NCBI RefSeq assembly: GCF_018141005.1
Contig: NZ_CP046582.1
Span: 3,782,001-3,846,000 of the forward strand
DNA length: 64,000 bases
Direction of reading: 5' to 3'
From: Erwinia sp. E602
Lineage (GTDB): Bacteria; Pseudomonadota; Gammaproteobacteria; Enterobacterales; Enterobacteriaceae
Shown: piece by piece, positions 16,763 to 28,122 of the stretch
Position numbering within the stretch: position 1 is the first letter of the stretch
Layout: each line of letters starts with the position of its first letter
Notes under the pieces: generated by a model
Seen by the model: the letters and a program-made list of their open reading frames with translations, nothing else
Databases searched by the model: none
What the model was told of the DNA's origin: nothing
Made by a program: the position numbers and the translations under genes

Positions 16763-18013
16763 TCAGGCGCGTAATCGTTGCAATAACCAGTCGCCGATTT
16801 CGTTCAATCCGCGTTCAAAACCGGCCAGCGCCGGTGAGGATTTCATCTGCAGCAGCCGCCCCTGCGCCGACGAACTGACGATCAGCCGTGACTCCTCTTC
16901 CGGGCTGAACGGATCGTCGGCCCAGTAGCCGGAGAGCATCGGCGTGGTACAGCGGCGGCCCAGCAGCCCCTGCAGCTTCAGCGAAAAGCGGCTCATTTCG
17001 GTACGCAACGCGCTGTCTGAGGTGCTGGACATACCCAGGCGGCTGGCCAGCATATCCATATACATATCCGGCACCCGATCCTGCAGGCTGGCGTCACTCA
17101 GCAGGCTGTGTACCACCGGCCCGAGACAGGCCACGCCGCGCAGGCGCTGCGGTTCCATATAGGCCAGCCGTACCGCCACATTGGCGCCGAAACGGAAGCC
17201 GAATGCCGCCACCCGGGTATGATCGATCCACGCCACCCGGTCTAGCTGGCGCAGCACCTGCTGATGCAGGAAGCTGGAGTCCTGGGTCAGCCGCCATTTG
17301 GCGGAGAAGCCGACCGACGGCACGTCCAGCGTCAGCATGGCTATGCCGCGGGGCGCAAGATAGTCGTGGAATAAACGGTAGTGATCGCTCTGCAGCGAGT
17401 CGAGGTTGCCGCACAGCAGCACGGTCGGATAAGGGGCCTGCACGCCTGCGGGCATATGCAGAAAACCGGTCACCGGGCTGCCGCCGGGGATGGCAAACTC
17501 CAGCTCTTTCAGCTCGCCGGGCAGGCGGCTGGTCGCTTCCTGATAAGCACGGTTGGCCAGCAGCAGCGGTTGATCGGCCAGCACATCCTCTTTCAGGTAA
17601 GGATAGGCCGCGAGGCTGTAGAGATTCGCAGCATGCAGCCAGTGCTGGCCGGCCAGCAGATCGTCATCGCACTCACTGGCCTTCTGCTGCCACGCCGCGC
17701 CCTGGGTTGACCATTCGTAGATCCAGTTACCGCCGCGATAGCCGATCACCGTATCCAGCAGCCGATCGTCGGTGTGTTCAACGTCGCTGACCGCAATACG
17801 CGCCAGCACTTCGCTGACTTCCAGGGGTGACAGCCCGCGCCAGGTCCACAGCAGCAGGTTAATCATCCGGTACCATCCGGGGCGGTTCTCCCCATCGAGG
17901 GCAGAATGAATGTTTAACGGGCGGTGATGGTGGACACGACGCACCAGCGATGACGTTTCCGGATGTTTAAAACGCGGTTTGAACAGTTCTTCGCTGAGAT
18001 TTTTCGGTGACAC
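16763..18013 (-). CDS. frsA: FrsA, alpha/beta hydrolase-like fermentation/respiration switch protein
   Basis: A 416-residue protein matching E. coli FrsA throughout ([75 protein letters not shown]). The C-terminal half is an alpha/beta hydrolase fold with [17 protein letters not shown] where the nucleophile elbow would be; the elbow has no Ser (FRFGAN), as in E. coli. FrsA was described as a partner of EIIA-Glc and may have a pyruvate decarboxylase-like activity in Vibrio, which is disputed. Start codon is GTG. Confidence 0.93.
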   Translation of the reverse strand: MSPKNLSEELFKPRFKHPETSSLVRRVHHHRPLNIHSALDGENRPGWYRMINLLLWTWRGLSPLEVSEVLARIAVSDVEHTDDRLLDTVIGYRGGNWIYEWSTQGAAWQQKASECDDDLLAGQHWLHAANLYSLAAYPYLKEDVLADQPLLLANRAYQEATSRLPGELKELEFAIPGGSPVTGFLHMPAGVQAPYPTVLLCGNLDSLQSDHYRLFHDYLAPRGIAMLTLDVPSVGFSAKWRLTQDSSFLHQQVLRQLDRVAWIDHTRVAAFGFRFGANVAVRLAYMEPQRLRGVACLGPVVHSLLSDASLQDRVPDMYMDMLASRLGMSSTSDSALRTEMSRFSLKLQGLLGRRCTTPMLSGYWADDPFSPEEESRLIVSSSAQGRLLQMKSSPALAGFERGLNEIGDWLLQRLRA

Positions 18014-18090
18014 GGGTGGGGTCTCCTTCGGCGTGCGGATCAGACACTCAGTCTACCGCAGGCGATGGAAACAGGCGAAGCCTAAAAACA

Positions 18091-18118
18091 GACGCGCCCG
18101 GCATAACCGGGCGCGTTT
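18091..18118 (-). terminator. Terminator after gpt
   Basis: CGCGCCCGG pairs with CCGGGCGCG around a 5-base loop. On the minus strand it is followed by TCTGTTTTT; the plus-strand side has only TTTTG. It lies 14 bases after the gpt stop. Confidence 0.75.
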
Positions 18119-18131
18119 TGACCGACATCAA

Positions 18132-18590
18132 TCAGTTTTTAACAATCGGCGGAATATAGGCAACGCCCATGTCCCACGGCTGTTCAATCCAGGTATTCTG
18201 CGGGATATCGATAATGTAGTCGTCAACCAGCGGACGGCCGGCCGGCTTGGCGAAGATGGTAACGAAACGCGCTTTCGGGTACATATCGCGGATTGCCTGG
18301 GCGGTGCCGCCGGTATCCACCAGATCGTCAATTACGATAAAGCCTTCACCATCGCCCTCTGCACGCTTCAGCACTTTCATTTCGCGCTGGTTGTCGTGGT
18401 CATAGCTGGAGATGCACACGGTATCCACATGGCGGATGCCCAGTTCACGGGCCAGCAGGGCCGCAGGGACCAGGCCACCGCGGCTGACGGCGATAATGCC
18501 GTTCCACTGTTCAACAGGAAGCAGGCGCTGAGCCAGTTTACGGGCATGAATTTGCAGCATGTCCCAGGTGACGACGTATTTTTCACTCAT
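18132..18590 (-). CDS. gpt: Xanthine-guanine phosphoribosyltransferase Gpt
   Basis: A 152-residue enzyme, the E. coli length. The PRPP-binding loop is clear ([17 protein letters not shown]), as is the [33 protein letters not shown] segment. It salvages xanthine, guanine and hypoxanthine to nucleotides. It faces pepD across a divergent promoter region (18591-18850). Xanthine salvage here and allantoin use at 40-56 kb are opposite ends of purine metabolism. Confidence 0.96.
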   Translation of the reverse strand: MSEKYVVTWDMLQIHARKLAQRLLPVEQWNGIIAVSRGGLVPAALLARELGIRHVDTVCISSYDHDNQREMKVLKRAEGDGEGFIVIDDLVDTGGTAQAIRDMYPKARFVTIFAKPAGRPLVDDYIIDIPQNTWIEQPWDMGVAYIPPIVKN

Positions 18591-18850
18591 AAAGAAATCC
18601 CGGCCAACGTGATTGGCTTAAAAAATGTGCAATGGGAAAAGGTTGCGCGGAATTATAGTGATCTGACGCGCTAAAAACCAGCGTCAGAAACGCGGGTAAC
18701 CGCTTTTTTGGCCGAGCGAACGAAGCAGGCGGCCGCAAAGGGTGATATTCTTGCCTCATCACGCCGGAATGCCCGGCGGGAAATGTCCAACCGATCACTG
18801 CTTCACCGCCCGCTGCGGCAGGCCGGTGCTGCTGACACAGGAGAGTCATC

Positions 18851-20308
18851 GTGTCTGAACTGTCTCAATTATCGCCACAGCCGCTGTGGGATATCTTTGC
18901 CAAAATCTGTTCAATTCCGCATCCGTCTTACCATGAAGAGCAGCTGGCTGCGTATATCGTCTCGTGGGCCAGCGAGCAGGGTTTCTGGAACGAACGCGAC
19001 GAAGTCGGGAATATCCTGATCCGCAAGCCGGCCACCCCGGGATATGAGAACCGTAAACCGGTGGCGCTGCAGGCGCACCTGGATATGGTGCCGCAAAAAA
19101 ACAGCGACACGGTACACGACTTCACCAAAGACCCGATTCAGCCGTGGATTGACGGCGAGTGGGTCAAAGCGCGCGGCACCACGCTGGGCGCGGATAACGG
19201 TATTGGCCTCGCTTCGGCGCTGGCGGTGCTGGCCGACAGCCGCGTCGAGCACGGCCCGCTGGAGGTGCTGCTGACCATGACCGAAGAGACCGGCATGGTC
19301 GGTGCCTTCGGTCTGCAGGCCGGCTGGCTGCAGGCGGATATCCTGATCAACACCGACTCTGAAGAGGAAGGCGAGATCTACATGGGCTGCGCGGGCGGCA
19401 TCGACTTCACCACCACCCTGCCGCTGACCCGGGAAGCAGTGCCTGCCGGTTTCCAGACGCTGAAGCTGACGCTGAAGGGCCTGAAAGGCGGCCACTCCGG
19501 CTGTGATATTCACGTCGGCCTCGGCAACGCCAACAAGCTGCTGGCGCGCTTCCTGTTCGCTCACGCGACCGATCTCGACCTGCGCCTGATCGACTTCACC
19601 GGCGGCACGCTGCGTAACGCCATCCCGCGTGAGGCCTTCGCCACGCTGGCGCTGCCGGCCGGCAACGCTGACCAGCTGAAGGCGCTGGCGGCAGGCTACC
19701 TGACCACCCTGCAGCACGAGCTGAGCCAGGTTGAGAAAAACATCACCCTCGTCACCGAGGTGGTGGCGAGCAGCGAACAGGCGCTGACCGCGCAGAGCCG
19801 TGATGCGTTTGTCGCGCTGCTGAACAGCACGCCGAACGGCGTGATCCGCAATTCTGACGTGATGAAAGGCGTGGTGGAAACCTCACTGAACGTCGGCGTG
19901 GTGGCCTTTGAAGGTGACAGCGCGAAGATCAACAGCCTGGTACGCTCGCTGATCGACAGCGGAAAAACCTACCTGGTGGAAACGCTGACCGCGCTGGGCC
20001 AGCTGGCCGGAGCAAAAACGGTGGCCAAAGGCAGCTATCCGGGCTGGGAGCCGGACGCGACTTCGCCGGTGATGGCACTGGTACGCGATACCTACCAGCA
20101 GCTGTTCAACAAAACGCCGAACATTCAGGTGATCCACGCCGGCCTGGAGTGTGGCCTGTTCAAAGAGCCGTACCCGGAGATGGATATGGTCTCCATCGGA
20201 CCGACCATTACCGGCCCGCACTCGCCGGATGAGCAGGTGCATATCGCCAGCGTCGATCTCTACTGGCAGCTGCTGACCGCGCTGCTGAAGGCGATCCCGG
20301 CGAAGTAA
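18851..20308 (+). CDS. pepD: Cytosolic beta-alanyl/non-specific dipeptidase PepD
   Basis: A 485-residue M20 metallopeptidase, the E. coli length. It starts with GTG at 18851 (AGGAGAG upstream). Metal-site motifs are complete: VALQAHLDMVPQKN (His), LGADNGIG (bridging Asp), TMTEETGMVG (paired Glu), TDSEEEGE, and a His in GPHSPDEQ near the C-terminus. It hydrolyses dipeptides including carnosine-like ones. It lies between gpt and dinB; in E. coli the intervening prfH/toxin genes occupy this gap, but here they are absent. Confidence 0.96.
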   Translation: MSELSQLSPQPLWDIFAKICSIPHPSYHEEQLAAYIVSWASEQGFWNERDEVGNILIRKPATPGYENRKPVALQAHLDMVPQKNSDTVHDFTKDPIQPWIDGEWVKARGTTLGADNGIGLASALAVLADSRVEHGPLEVLLTMTEETGMVGAFGLQAGWLQADILINTDSEEEGEIYMGCAGGIDFTTTLPLTREAVPAGFQTLKLTLKGLKGGHSGCDIHVGLGNANKLLARFLFAHATDLDLRLIDFTGGTLRNAIPREAFATLALPAGNADQLKALAAGYLTTLQHELSQVEKNITLVTEVVASSEQALTAQSRDAFVALLNSTPNGVIRNSDVMKGVVETSLNVGVVAFEGDSAKINSLVRSLIDSGKTYLVETLTALGQLAGAKTVAKGSYPGWEPDATSPVMALVRDTYQQLFNKTPNIQVIHAGLECGLFKEPYPEMDMVSIGPTITGPHSPDEQVHIASVDLYWQLLTALLKAIPAK

Positions 20309-20534
20309 GCCCTACCGGCGCGGAACCTGTCTCTGACACTCCGTGCCGGCTACTTTAGCCACCGCAGGGCGGCTACAGATTTTTCGCTTAGCGCCCTGCT
20401 CTCCCCGCCCCTGCTTTACGCTGTTGTGTCCCTGCTGCAGACTATCCGCATTCATGCCAGCGAGCCCCAGGCTGCAAACCACCCACTTTATGCTACGCCT
20501 CACCAGCAGAACGGTTCGATGCATCGGCGATCGT

Positions 20535-21590
20535 CTACAGTCCCAACAGCAGTTGCCGCTCCAGCTGCGGGTCCAGCAGCGTGACGTGCAAACCGACCAG
20601 CCTGACGCCGCGCCCTGCGCGCCGCTCGTGCCAGGCTTTCTCCGCAACCGCAATCAAATCGTCTTTGTTCAGCACCGGCCAGACGTGTTCCTGGGTGGTG
20701 AGCTGGAAATCGTTGAACTTAAGCTTAACGCCCTGGCGGGCGATCTGGCGATCGGGCCGGATCTGCTGCAACCGCCGCTCCAGTTCATCATACAGCCGGT
20801 CAATCACCGGCAGGCACGCCTGCCATTCATGGATATCTTCCGACAGCGTGCGCTCCACCCCCAGCGACTTGCGCTGGCGCTCCACCACCACTTCACGCTC
20901 GTCGAGGCCGTTGCTGCGCTCCCACAGCACGCGGCCAAACTTACCAAAGCGCTTTAGCAGCGTCGCAAGATCGGTTTTCTGCACGTCTGCGCAGGTATAC
21001 AGGCCCAGCTCTTCCAGCTTGCGCGCCGTCACCTTGCCGACGCCGGGGATCTTCGCCAGCGGCAGGCCGAGCAGGAATGCGGGCATCTCTTCCGGAGTGA
21101 TAATGAACTGCCCGTTCGGTTTGTTGATATCGGAGGCGATTTTGGCGAGAAACTTGATCGGCGCCACCCCGGCGGAGGCGGTGAGATCCAGCTCACGCTG
21201 GATGGTCTGGCGGATCTCACGGGCGATCAGCGTGGCGGAGCCGTGGCAGTGCGGGCTGTCGGAGACGTCGAGATAGGCTTCATCCAGCGACAGCGGCTCC
21301 ACAAGCGAGGTATAGCGCGAGAAGATATCGCGGATATGGCTGCTGGCCTCTTTGTAAGCGTCATAGCGGCCGGGGATCACCCGCAGATGCGGACAGAGCT
21401 TCAGCGCCATCGCCGTGGACATGGCGCTGTGCACGCCATATTTCCGCGCCGGATAGTTCGCGGTGCTGATCACGCCACGCTGGGTCTGGCTGCCGCCGAT
21501 GGCGATTGGGATCTCGCGCAGGGTTGGATCGTCGCGCATCTCCACGGCGGCAAAGAAGCAGTCCATATCCACGTGAATGATTTTGCGCAT
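20535..21590 (-). CDS. dinB: DNA polymerase IV (DinB)
   Basis: A 351-residue Y-family polymerase, the E. coli length, beginning MRKIIHVDMDCFFAAVEMRD. Catalytic residues are visible: Asp in HVDMDCF, and SLDEAYLDVSD near residue 103. It bypasses lesions and extends mispaired ends. The C-terminal end QLERQLLLGL is the beta-clamp-binding motif. Start at 21590 is set by the conserved N-terminus; the frame is open to 21716 but that would cover its own SOS operator. Regulation by LexA is supported by an adjacent SOS box. Confidence 0.96.
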   Translation of the reverse strand: MRKIIHVDMDCFFAAVEMRDDPTLREIPIAIGGSQTQRGVISTANYPARKYGVHSAMSTAMALKLCPHLRVIPGRYDAYKEASSHIRDIFSRYTSLVEPLSLDEAYLDVSDSPHCHGSATLIAREIRQTIQRELDLTASAGVAPIKFLAKIASDINKPNGQFIITPEEMPAFLLGLPLAKIPGVGKVTARKLEELGLYTCADVQKTDLATLLKRFGKFGRVLWERSNGLDEREVVVERQRKSLGVERTLSEDIHEWQACLPVIDRLYDELERRLQQIRPDRQIARQGVKLKFNDFQLTTQEHVWPVLNKDDLIAVAEKAWHERRAGRGVRLVGLHVTLLDPQLERQLLLGL

Positions 21591-21604
21591 ATCCCCTCCG
21601 ACAG

Positions 21605-21624
21605 TACTGGATAAGTATACAGCC
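21605..21624 (-). promoter_or_regulatory. LexA (SOS) box of dinB
   Basis: TACTGGATAAGTATACAGCC has the required CTG-N10-CAG core (CTG at 21607-21609, CAG at 21620-21622) with AT-rich centre and a TAC/GCC flank. It sits 15 bases upstream of the dinB start, overlapping the expected promoter. Confidence 0.85.
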
Positions 21625-21811
21625 ATATTAAGCAAATTCAATCCGGCCCCGATCGCCGTCACATCCTCGCCGGAAAAGGTTTTTATTCTTCGCAATCTTG
21701 CTAAAAAAATGGACAATGCTAATGTGTCGCTGCGATAGCGGAATTGTCCGATATTGTCAGTACCGACGCCTGCGGGCGTTGCTTTCCACCCCTCTTTTCA
21801 AGGGAAACAGA

Positions 21812-22546
21812 ATGGCCAAAATCGCACTGCTGTTTGCGATGATTTTTATGCCCGCCGTGGTCTTCGCCAGCGCACCTGACGTGATCACGCCGCTGGCACC
21901 GGTAAGCAAAGAGTTAAAGAAACAACTGCTGGGTACGCCAGTGTATCTGCAAATCTTCAAAGAAGAGCGCACGCTGGAGCTGTACGGCAAAATTGGCAAC
22001 GAATTCCGCCTGCTCGACAGCTATCGCATCTGTAATTTTTCCGGTGGTCTCGGGCCGAAGCGCGTGCAGGGCGACTTTAAAAGCCCGGAGGGCTTCTACA
22101 GCGTCGGACTGTCGCAGCTGAAGCCTAACAGCCGCTTTTACCGGGCGATTAACACCGGCTTCCCGAATGAATATGACCGCCAGCAGGGCTATCAGGGCAA
22201 CTACCTGATGATCCACGGCAACTGCGTGTCCGTCGGCTGCTACGCGATGACCGATGCTTATATGGACGAGATCTATCACTACGTGGAAGCGGCGCTGCGC
22301 AACGGCCAGCAGCGCGTCGAGGTCAGCATCTATCCGTTCCGCATGACCGACAGCAATATGCAGCGCCACCGCTATTCAACCTATATCAACTTCTGGAAAC
22401 AGCTGCAGCCGGGTTATGCGCACTTTGTGCAAACCAAACAGCCACCAGTGGTGGCCGTTAGCGACGGAAAATACGTGTTGAGCCGCCCGATGATGAACGG
22501 CCCGGAAAGTAACAACTCAGCCCTCGCGCTCACCCAGACAAAATAG
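21812..22546 (+). CDS. dpaA: DpaA (YafK), L,D-transpeptidase-fold peptidoglycan-Lpp amidase
   Basis: A 244-residue secreted protein with signal peptide [19 protein letters not shown] and a YkuD-type catalytic domain. His135 and Cys143 lie in [15 protein letters not shown], the YkuD motif. In E. coli DpaA (formerly YafK) cuts the bond that ties Braun lipoprotein to peptidoglycan rather than forming cross-links. ATG at 21812 was chosen for the signal peptide; AGGGAAACAGA is the ribosome site. The last 30 bases overlap the convergent yafJ gene. Confidence 0.92.
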   Translation: MAKIALLFAMIFMPAVVFASAPDVITPLAPVSKELKKQLLGTPVYLQIFKEERTLELYGKIGNEFRLLDSYRICNFSGGLGPKRVQGDFKSPEGFYSVGLSQLKPNSRFYRAINTGFPNEYDRQQGYQGNYLMIHGNCVSVGCYAMTDAYMDEIYHYVEAALRNGQQRVEVSIYPFRMTDSNMQRHRYSTYINFWKQLQPGYAHFVQTKQPPVVAVSDGKYVLSRPMMNGPESNNSALALTQTK

Positions 22547-23284
22547 CGCCCACTCACCGGGTTCAATTTTGTTCCAGCTCTCATTGGCCGTCAGCGGCTG
22601 GGTGGCAATCACCGTGACCACGTCGTTCGGCGTGGTCTGCTTCTGAAAATCAATCTCCACGTCCTGATCCAGCAGCTTGGCCTTGCCAAACGGCGCACGC
22701 CGGGTGACCCAGAACAGATTGGTCGAGCAGAACGCCATCAGATAGCGGCCGTCCGACAGCAGCATATTGAAAACGCCCTTCTCACGCAGCTCTGCGGCCA
22801 GCTCGGCGATATAGCGGAACACCGCCGGCCAGTTGCCCGGCGTGCGCGGATAGCGCGTGGTCAGCCTGTGCAACAGCCAGCAGAAAGCCAGCTCGCTGTC
22901 GGTTTCACCGATCGGACGGTAGCTGCCGGTTTCCAGGTTTTTATAACCCTTCAGCTGCCCGTTGTGCGCGTAGGTCCAGTTACGCCCCCACAGCTCGCGG
23001 GTAAACGGATGGGTATTTTCCAGCGACACCTCACCGCGGTTCGCCTGGCGAATGTGTGCCACCACCGAATGGGACTTGATCGGATATTCCTGCACCAGCC
23101 GCGCAATTGGCGACTGGAAGCTCGGCTGTGGATCTTTAAATGTGCGGCAGCCTTTCCCTTCATAGAAGGTAATGCCCCAGCCATCCTTATGCGGACCGGT
23201 TCCGCCCCCGCGCTGAACCAGCCCGGTAAAGCTAAAACAGATGTCCGTCGGGACGTTTGCACTCATCCCGAGCAGTTCGCACAT
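22517..23284 (-). CDS. yafJ: Class II glutamine amidotransferase YafJ
   Basis: A 255-residue protein with the N-terminal Cys nucleophile ([12 protein letters not shown]) of class II Gln amidotransferases, plus [18 protein letters not shown] and [14 protein letters not shown], the Arg and Asn/Gly that bind glutamine. Nothing after the glutaminase domain indicates a second activity, so the acceptor is unknown, as in E. coli. It lies between dpaA and gmhA as in E. coli. Confidence 0.92.
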   Translation of the reverse strand: MCELLGMSANVPTDICFSFTGLVQRGGGTGPHKDGWGITFYEGKGCRTFKDPQPSFQSPIARLVQEYPIKSHSVVAHIRQANRGEVSLENTHPFTRELWGRNWTYAHNGQLKGYKNLETGSYRPIGETDSELAFCWLLHRLTTRYPRTPGNWPAVFRYIAELAAELREKGVFNMLLSDGRYLMAFCSTNLFWVTRRAPFGKAKLLDQDVEIDFQKQTTPNDVVTVIATQPLTANESWNKIEPGEWALFCLGEREG

Positions 23285-23310
23285 AGTCTTACCTCAAGAA
23301 AAAACGGAAG

Positions 23311-23889
23311 TTATTTAACCATCTCTTTTTCGATCAGCAGCATCAGGATATGGATCACCTTAATGTGGATCTCCTGGATGCGATCGGCGTAGCCAAAATG
23401 CGGTACGCGAATTTCAATATCCGCCGTACCGGCCATTTTGCCACCGTCTTTTCCGGTCAGGGTGATCACTTTCATCCCCTTCGCACGGGCCGCCTCAACC
23501 GCTTTGATAATGTTCGCGGAGTTGCCTGAGGTGGAAATGCCCAGCAGCACGTCACCTTCACGGCCTACCGCTTCCAGGTAGCGCGAAAAGACATAGTCAT
23601 AACCAAAGTCGTTACTGACGCAGGAGAGGTGGCTGACGTCAGAGATGGCGATCGCCGGGTAGCCCGGGCGGTTTTCGCGGTAGCGGCCGGTCAGCTCCTC
23701 AGCAAAGTGCATCGCGTCACAGTGCGAGCCGCCGTTACCGCAGGACAGCACCTTCCCCCCGGCCTTGAAGGAGTCAGCCAGCAGCACCGCCGCCTGCTGG
23801 ATGGTTTGGATATTGGCGTCGTCACTCAGAAACGTATTCAGCGTGTCTGCCGCTTCATTCAGCTCAGCGCGGATGATGTCCTGGTACAT
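23311..23889 (-). CDS. gmhA: Sedoheptulose-7-phosphate isomerase GmhA (LpcA)
   Basis: A 192-residue SIS-domain isomerase, the E. coli length. Motifs: [39 protein letters not shown]-like [36 protein letters not shown], then the Zn/phosphate residues ([16 protein letters not shown]). It makes D-glycero-manno-heptose-7-phosphate for the LPS inner core. The ATG at 23889 was chosen because it gives the family length; the frame runs on upstream to 24168. Confidence 0.95.
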   Translation of the reverse strand: MYQDIIRAELNEAADTLNTFLSDDANIQTIQQAAVLLADSFKAGGKVLSCGNGGSHCDAMHFAEELTGRYRENRPGYPAIAISDVSHLSCVSNDFGYDYVFSRYLEAVGREGDVLLGISTSGNSANIIKAVEAARAKGMKVITLTGKDGGKMAGTADIEIRVPHFGYADRIQEIHIKVIHILMLLIEKEMVK

Positions 23890-24068
23890 AGGGATGTCCT
23901 TTATGAGGTAAGAGTTACCCAATAAGTTTATCAAGTTGCCGGTAAGGCGAAAAGCGATCTCCCCGGCGGCAGGGCGGATTAGCCGCAAGGGCGGCGGCTT
24001 TGTGAGCCAGGTTGTAATTATTGTGTAAACAGATTGCGTCATTTCTCCTGCTGAACTAAATATAAAGC

Positions 24069-24085
24069 AACTGGTATGACCTCTT
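24069..24085 (+). promoter_or_regulatory. FadR operator upstream of fadE
   Basis: AACTGGTATGACCTCTT matches the FadR consensus (AnCTGGTCnGACCnGnT): the CTGGT arm is perfect and the GACC arm is intact. It lies 27 bases before the fadE start and just after a possible -10 (TATAAA, 24061-24066), a position where bound FadR would block transcription. Confidence 0.75.
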
Positions 24086-24111
24086 ACTTCTTGCGACATG
24101 GAGCACTCATT

Positions 24112-26637
24112 ATGATGGTTCTCAGTATCGTGGCGACAATCGTATTGATTAGCGCCCTGTTCTACCACCGCATCAGCCTGGCAACCGCCAGCCTGATCCT
24201 GCTGGCGTGGACCGCCGTGCTCGGCCTGGTCGGGCTGTGGACGCTGTGGCTGCTGTTGCCACTGGCGCTGCTGCTGCTGCCGTTTAACCTGCTATCGCTG
24301 CGCCAGTCGCTGTTCAGCAAACCGATGCTGGGCACCTTCCGCAAGGTAATGCCGCCGATGTCGCGCACTGAGAAAGAGGCGATTGACGCCGGTACCACCT
24401 GGTGGGAGGGCGATCTGTTTCGCGGCACGCCGGACTGGAACAAGCTGCACGCCTACCCACGGCCGGTGCTGACCGCCGAAGAGCAGGCGTTTCTGGATGG
24501 CCCGGTGGAAGAAGCCTGCCGGCTGGCCAACGACTTCAGCATTACCCACGAAATGGCCGACCTGCCCCCCGAGCTGTGGGCATACCTGAAACAGCACCGT
24601 TTTTTCGCGATGATCATTAAGAAAGAGTACGGTGGGCTGGAGTTCTCCGCCTACGCCCAGGCGCGGGTGCTGCAGAAGCTGGCCGGCGTTTCCGGCATTC
24701 TGGCGATTACCGTTGGCGTGCCTAACTCACTGGGCCCGGGCGAACTGCTGCAGCATTACGGTACGGAAGAGCAGAAAAAACACTATCTGCCGCGACTGGC
24801 ACGGGGCGAAGAGATCCCCTGCTTTGCGCTGACCAGCCCGGAAGCCGGCTCCGATGCCGGGGCCATTCCCGATACCGGCGTGGTCTGCATGGGCGAGTGG
24901 CAGGGTGAGCAGGTGCTGGGCATGCGCCTGACCTGGAACAAACGCTATATTACCCTGGCGCCGATCGCTACCGTGCTCGGGCTGGCGTTTAAGCTCTCTG
25001 ACCCGCAGCACCTGCTGGGCGAAACCGAAGAGCTGGGGATTACCTGTGCGCTGATCCCGACCGGCACGCCAGGCGTGGAGATCGGCACCCGCCACTTCCC
25101 GCTTAACGTGCCGTTCCAGAACGGCCCGACCCGCGGCAACGATATTTTCGTGCCGATCGACTTCATTATCGGCGGCCCGGCGATGGCCGGTCAGGGCTGG
25201 CGCATGCTGGTTGAGTGCCTGTCGGTTGGCCGCGGCATTACCCTGCCCTCCAACTCCACCGGCAGCCTGAAGAGCATTGCGCTGGCCACCGGCGCTTACG
25301 CGCATATTCGTCGCCAGTTCCGTCTGCCGATCGGCAAAATGGAGGGGATTGAAGAGCCGCTGGCGCGCATCGCCGGTAACGCTTACGTGATGGACGCCGC
25401 CGCTACGCTTATCACCAGCGGCATTATGCAGGGAGAAAAACCGGCGGTGCTGTCGGCGATCGTCAAGTATCACTGCACCCACCGCGGCCAGCGGGCGATC
25501 GTCGACGCGATGGATATTGCCGGCGGTAAAGGCATTATGCTCGGCAGCAGCAACTTCCTTGCCCGCGCCTATCAGGGCGCACCGATCGCCATTACCGTGG
25601 AAGGGGCGAATATTCTCACCCGCAGCATGATTATCTTCGGCCAGGGGGCGATCCGCTGCCACCCTTACGTGCTGGAGGAGATGGCGGCCGCGCAGAGCAA
25701 CGATCTGGTCGCCTTTGACCGGGCGCTGTTCCGCCATATCGGCCACGTGGGCAGCAACAAGGTGCGCAGCCTGTGGCTGGGGCTGACCGGCGGGCTGACC
25801 AGCGTGTCGCCAACCCGTGATGCCACCCGCCGCTACTATCAGCATCTGAACCGCATCAGTGCCAACCTGGCTCTGCTCTCCGACGTATCAATGGCCTCGC
25901 TGGGCGGCAGCCTGAAACGCCGTGAACGCATCTCGGCACGGCTGGGGGATGTCTTAAGCCAGTTGTACCTGGCCTCTGCGGCGCTGAAGCGCTATGAGGA
26001 TGAGGGACGCAACGAGGCGGACCTGCCGCTGCTGCACTGGGGCGTGCAGGATGCGCTTAACCAGGCGGAAATCGCCATCGACGCCCTGCTGCGCAACTTC
26101 CCTAACCGGCCGATCGCCATGCTGCTGCGCGGGGTGATCTTCCCGCTCGGCCGCCGCTGCCGTGCGCCGTCTGACCAGCTTGACCACCAGCTGGCGCGCA
26201 TTCTGCAGGTGCCTTCCGCTACCCGCAGCCGGCTGGGTCGTGGCCAGTATCTGGCCCCGGGTGAAAATAACCCGGCCGGTCAGCTGGAACAGGCGCTACA
26301 GGACGTGATGGCCGCCGAAGCGATTCACGATCGCCTGTGCAAACAGCAGCAGCAACACTTCTCCTTTACCCGTCTGGACGCGCTGGCCGCCGAAGGGCTG
26401 GCGGCTGGCTGGGTCACGCAGGAAGAAGCGGAGGTGCTGATTCGTGCAGAAACCAGCCGCCTGCGCTCAATCAACGTCGATGAGTTTGCCGCCGATGCGC
26501 TGGCAACCCAGCCGGTAAAGCGCGAGCAGCAGCCGAAAACGGCACAGGGAACGGCGAAAGAAACGACAACAGGCGTGGCGACGGGGACAGGAACGACTGA
26601 GCAAACGACTGCAGGACGTAAAACAGAAGCGGCCTGA
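24112..26637 (+). CDS. fadE: Acyl-CoA dehydrogenase FadE
   Basis: An 841-residue membrane-associated flavoprotein that begins fatty acid beta-oxidation. Near-identical to E. coli FadE over most of its length ([108 protein letters not shown]). Two N-terminal membrane helices, then the dehydrogenase domain, then a FadE-specific C-terminal domain. About 27 residues longer than the E. coli protein, due to a Thr/Gly-rich tail after [23 protein letters not shown] FadR site lies just upstream. Confidence 0.96.
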   Translation: MMVLSIVATIVLISALFYHRISLATASLILLAWTAVLGLVGLWTLWLLLPLALLLLPFNLLSLRQSLFSKPMLGTFRKVMPPMSRTEKEAIDAGTTWWEGDLFRGTPDWNKLHAYPRPVLTAEEQAFLDGPVEEACRLANDFSITHEMADLPPELWAYLKQHRFFAMIIKKEYGGLEFSAYAQARVLQKLAGVSGILAITVGVPNSLGPGELLQHYGTEEQKKHYLPRLARGEEIPCFALTSPEAGSDAGAIPDTGVVCMGEWQGEQVLGMRLTWNKRYITLAPIATVLGLAFKLSDPQHLLGETEELGITCALIPTGTPGVEIGTRHFPLNVPFQNGPTRGNDIFVPIDFIIGGPAMAGQGWRMLVECLSVGRGITLPSNSTGSLKSIALATGAYAHIRRQFRLPIGKMEGIEEPLARIAGNAYVMDAAATLITSGIMQGEKPAVLSAIVKYHCTHRGQRAIVDAMDIAGGKGIMLGSSNFLARAYQGAPIAITVEGANILTRSMIIFGQGAIRCHPYVLEEMAAAQSNDLVAFDRALFRHIGHVGSNKVRSLWLGLTGGLTSVSPTRDATRRYYQHLNRISANLALLSDVSMASLGGSLKRRERISARLGDVLSQLYLASAALKRYEDEGRNEADLPLLHWGVQDALNQAEIAIDALLRNFPNRPIAMLLRGVIFPLGRRCRAPSDQLDHQLARILQVPSATRSRLGRGQYLAPGENNPAGQLEQALQDVMAAEAIHDRLCKQQQQHFSFTRLDALAAEGLAAGWVTQEEAEVLIRAETSRLRSINVDEFAADALATQPVKREQQPKTAQGTAKETTTGVATGTGTTEQTTAGRKTEAA

Positions 26638-26752
26638 CTGCCTTAACGCTACGTGAAGCGAAAGCGCCGTTACCCTCTGAGTACAACGTGGGAGCAGCAG
26701 CCTGTACTGAGGTTGACGAATAACAGGAGCGGCTCGAGAGCCTGATGACATA

Positions 26753-26812
26753 ATCAACGGCCCCGGCAGATGTTCACCCTGAAGGTGACGTTTGCCGGGG
26801 CCGTTTTGTTGA
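26753..26812 (+). terminator. Bidirectional terminator between fadE and mtnK
   Basis: A very stable 13-bp stem (AACGGCCCCGGCA with TGCCGGGGCCGTT), with an inner CACC/GGTG hairpin, followed by TTGTT on the plus side and TGATTA on the minus side. It sits in the gap of two genes that converge. Confidence 0.85.
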
Positions 26813-26813
26813 T

Positions 26814-28013
26814 TCAGCCGTTCTGGCGAATACGCATAATCATCGCGTCGATATCCGGCACGTGGTTAGCCAGCAGGATCAGGCTGCGGCCCAGCGTAAT
26901 AGCCTGACGCACGCACTCGACGCGCATCGCTTCATCGCCGATGCTCTTAATATCCGCCACCTGCGACATACCAACGGTGCGGCGAATCAGTTCGGTACCG
27001 CAGAAACCGATGGTATCGCGCCACACCTTCTGCAGAAACTCACGGGCGTAGCCCGGATACGCCAGCGCCCGGTCGCGGCTTTTCTCCGCCGCCAGCGCGA
27101 GGAAACCTTCGCTGAAGCTCAGCCACACTTCCCGCACGTCAGCCAGGCGTTTCTCGCGCCCGTCCGCCGCTTCGCGTGGCGGCAGCAGCCCCGGCAGCGC
27201 GCAGTAACCGATCAGCAGATTGCCCAGTGCGGTACCGATATCAAAACCGATCGGGCCGTAGAAGCCAAATTCGGCGTCAATCACCTTCAGGCTGCCCTCG
27301 GCGACAAAAATCGAGCCGCTGTGGATGTCACCATGCAGCAGCGCTTCGGCATGAGAGAAGAAGCGGTGCTTCAGCCCGGCCACGGCAATTTTCAGCTCTT
27401 CATCGTAACGCAGCGACGCCGCCAGGCGCTCCAGCGCTCGCGGGTAGGCGTTGCGTTCGTGCTGTTCGTAAGGTTCGTTGAAGAACAGCTCTTCGGTGAT
27501 GTCGCACAGCTCCGGGTTGGTAAAGCGGATCACTTCTGCTTTCTTCTGATGCGGGTGCTGGAAGAAATCAGAGGTGTGGAACAGCGTCTGCGCCAGATAC
27601 TCGCCCAGCTGCGTTGCCGCCTGCGGATACTCAACGCCTTTGACCAGCTCCCCGCGCCAGATGGCGTGATCGGAAAGATCTTCCATCACCATCACCGCCA
27701 GATCCGCATCGTAGTGCAGGATCTTCACCGTATGCTGCGGGCAGAACTTACCGTGTTCGATCAGCGTTTCCGCTTCCAGCCGGGCGCGATCGAGGGTCAG
27801 CGGCCAGGATTCGCCAACGCAGCGCACGTACGGCAGCGCCTGCTTGACGATCACCCGGCTGACGCCGTCGGTGTCGAAAATCTTGAAGACCAGGTTGAGA
27901 TTACCATCGCCCACTTCCAGCGAATCCACCAGCTGGTGTGGATGTTCCACGCCGCCAAACTGGCGGGCATATTCCACGGCATCCGCGGCGGTGAAAGTAC
28001 GGTATTGCGACAT
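26814..28013 (-). CDS. mtnK: Methylthioribose kinase MtnK
   Basis: A 399-residue kinase with the APH-like fold, the length of the Klebsiella enzyme. The catalytic loop reads [13 protein letters not shown] and the metal-binding segment [18 protein letters not shown]. It phosphorylates methylthioribose at O1 with ATP, feeding the isomerase MtnA. It starts at 28013 ([12 protein letters not shown]); the frame has an upstream ATG at 28034 but that one lacks a good ribosome site. Divergent from mtnA, with MetJ-type boxes between them. Confidence 0.95.
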   Translation of the reverse strand: MSQYRTFTAADAVEYARQFGGVEHPHQLVDSLEVGDGNLNLVFKIFDTDGVSRVIVKQALPYVRCVGESWPLTLDRARLEAETLIEHGKFCPQHTVKILHYDADLAVMVMEDLSDHAIWRGELVKGVEYPQAATQLGEYLAQTLFHTSDFFQHPHQKKAEVIRFTNPELCDITEELFFNEPYEQHERNAYPRALERLAASLRYDEELKIAVAGLKHRFFSHAEALLHGDIHSGSIFVAEGSLKVIDAEFGFYGPIGFDIGTALGNLLIGYCALPGLLPPREAADGREKRLADVREVWLSFSEGFLALAAEKSRDRALAYPGYAREFLQKVWRDTIGFCGTELIRRTVGMSQVADIKSIGDEAMRVECVRQAITLGRSLILLANHVPDIDAMIMRIRQNG

Positions 28014-28047
28014 TACCTGATCCTCATCTTGCAAAATCGTTGTTATA

Positions 28048-28071
28048 AGCCGTTCAGACGTCTATACATCC
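28048..28071. promoter_or_regulatory. MetJ operator between mtnK and mtnA
   Basis: A perfect MetJ half-site AGACGTCT at 28056-28063 is flanked by two degenerate 8-mers, AGCCGTTC before and ATACATCC after, forming three tandem met boxes. The site lies in the middle of the divergent promoter region, so methionine repression of both genes is likely. Confidence 0.75.
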
Positions 28072-28122
28072 ATGTTGCATGTTGGCACAATATGGCGCAT
28101 TAAAGCAACCGGGATTTCATTC

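Noticed and set aside
20309..20534. Gene or toxin-antitoxin remnant between pepD and dinB, where E. coli has prfH and other genes.
   Set aside because: No frame with coding character or start signals; only spacer between two converging genes is visible.
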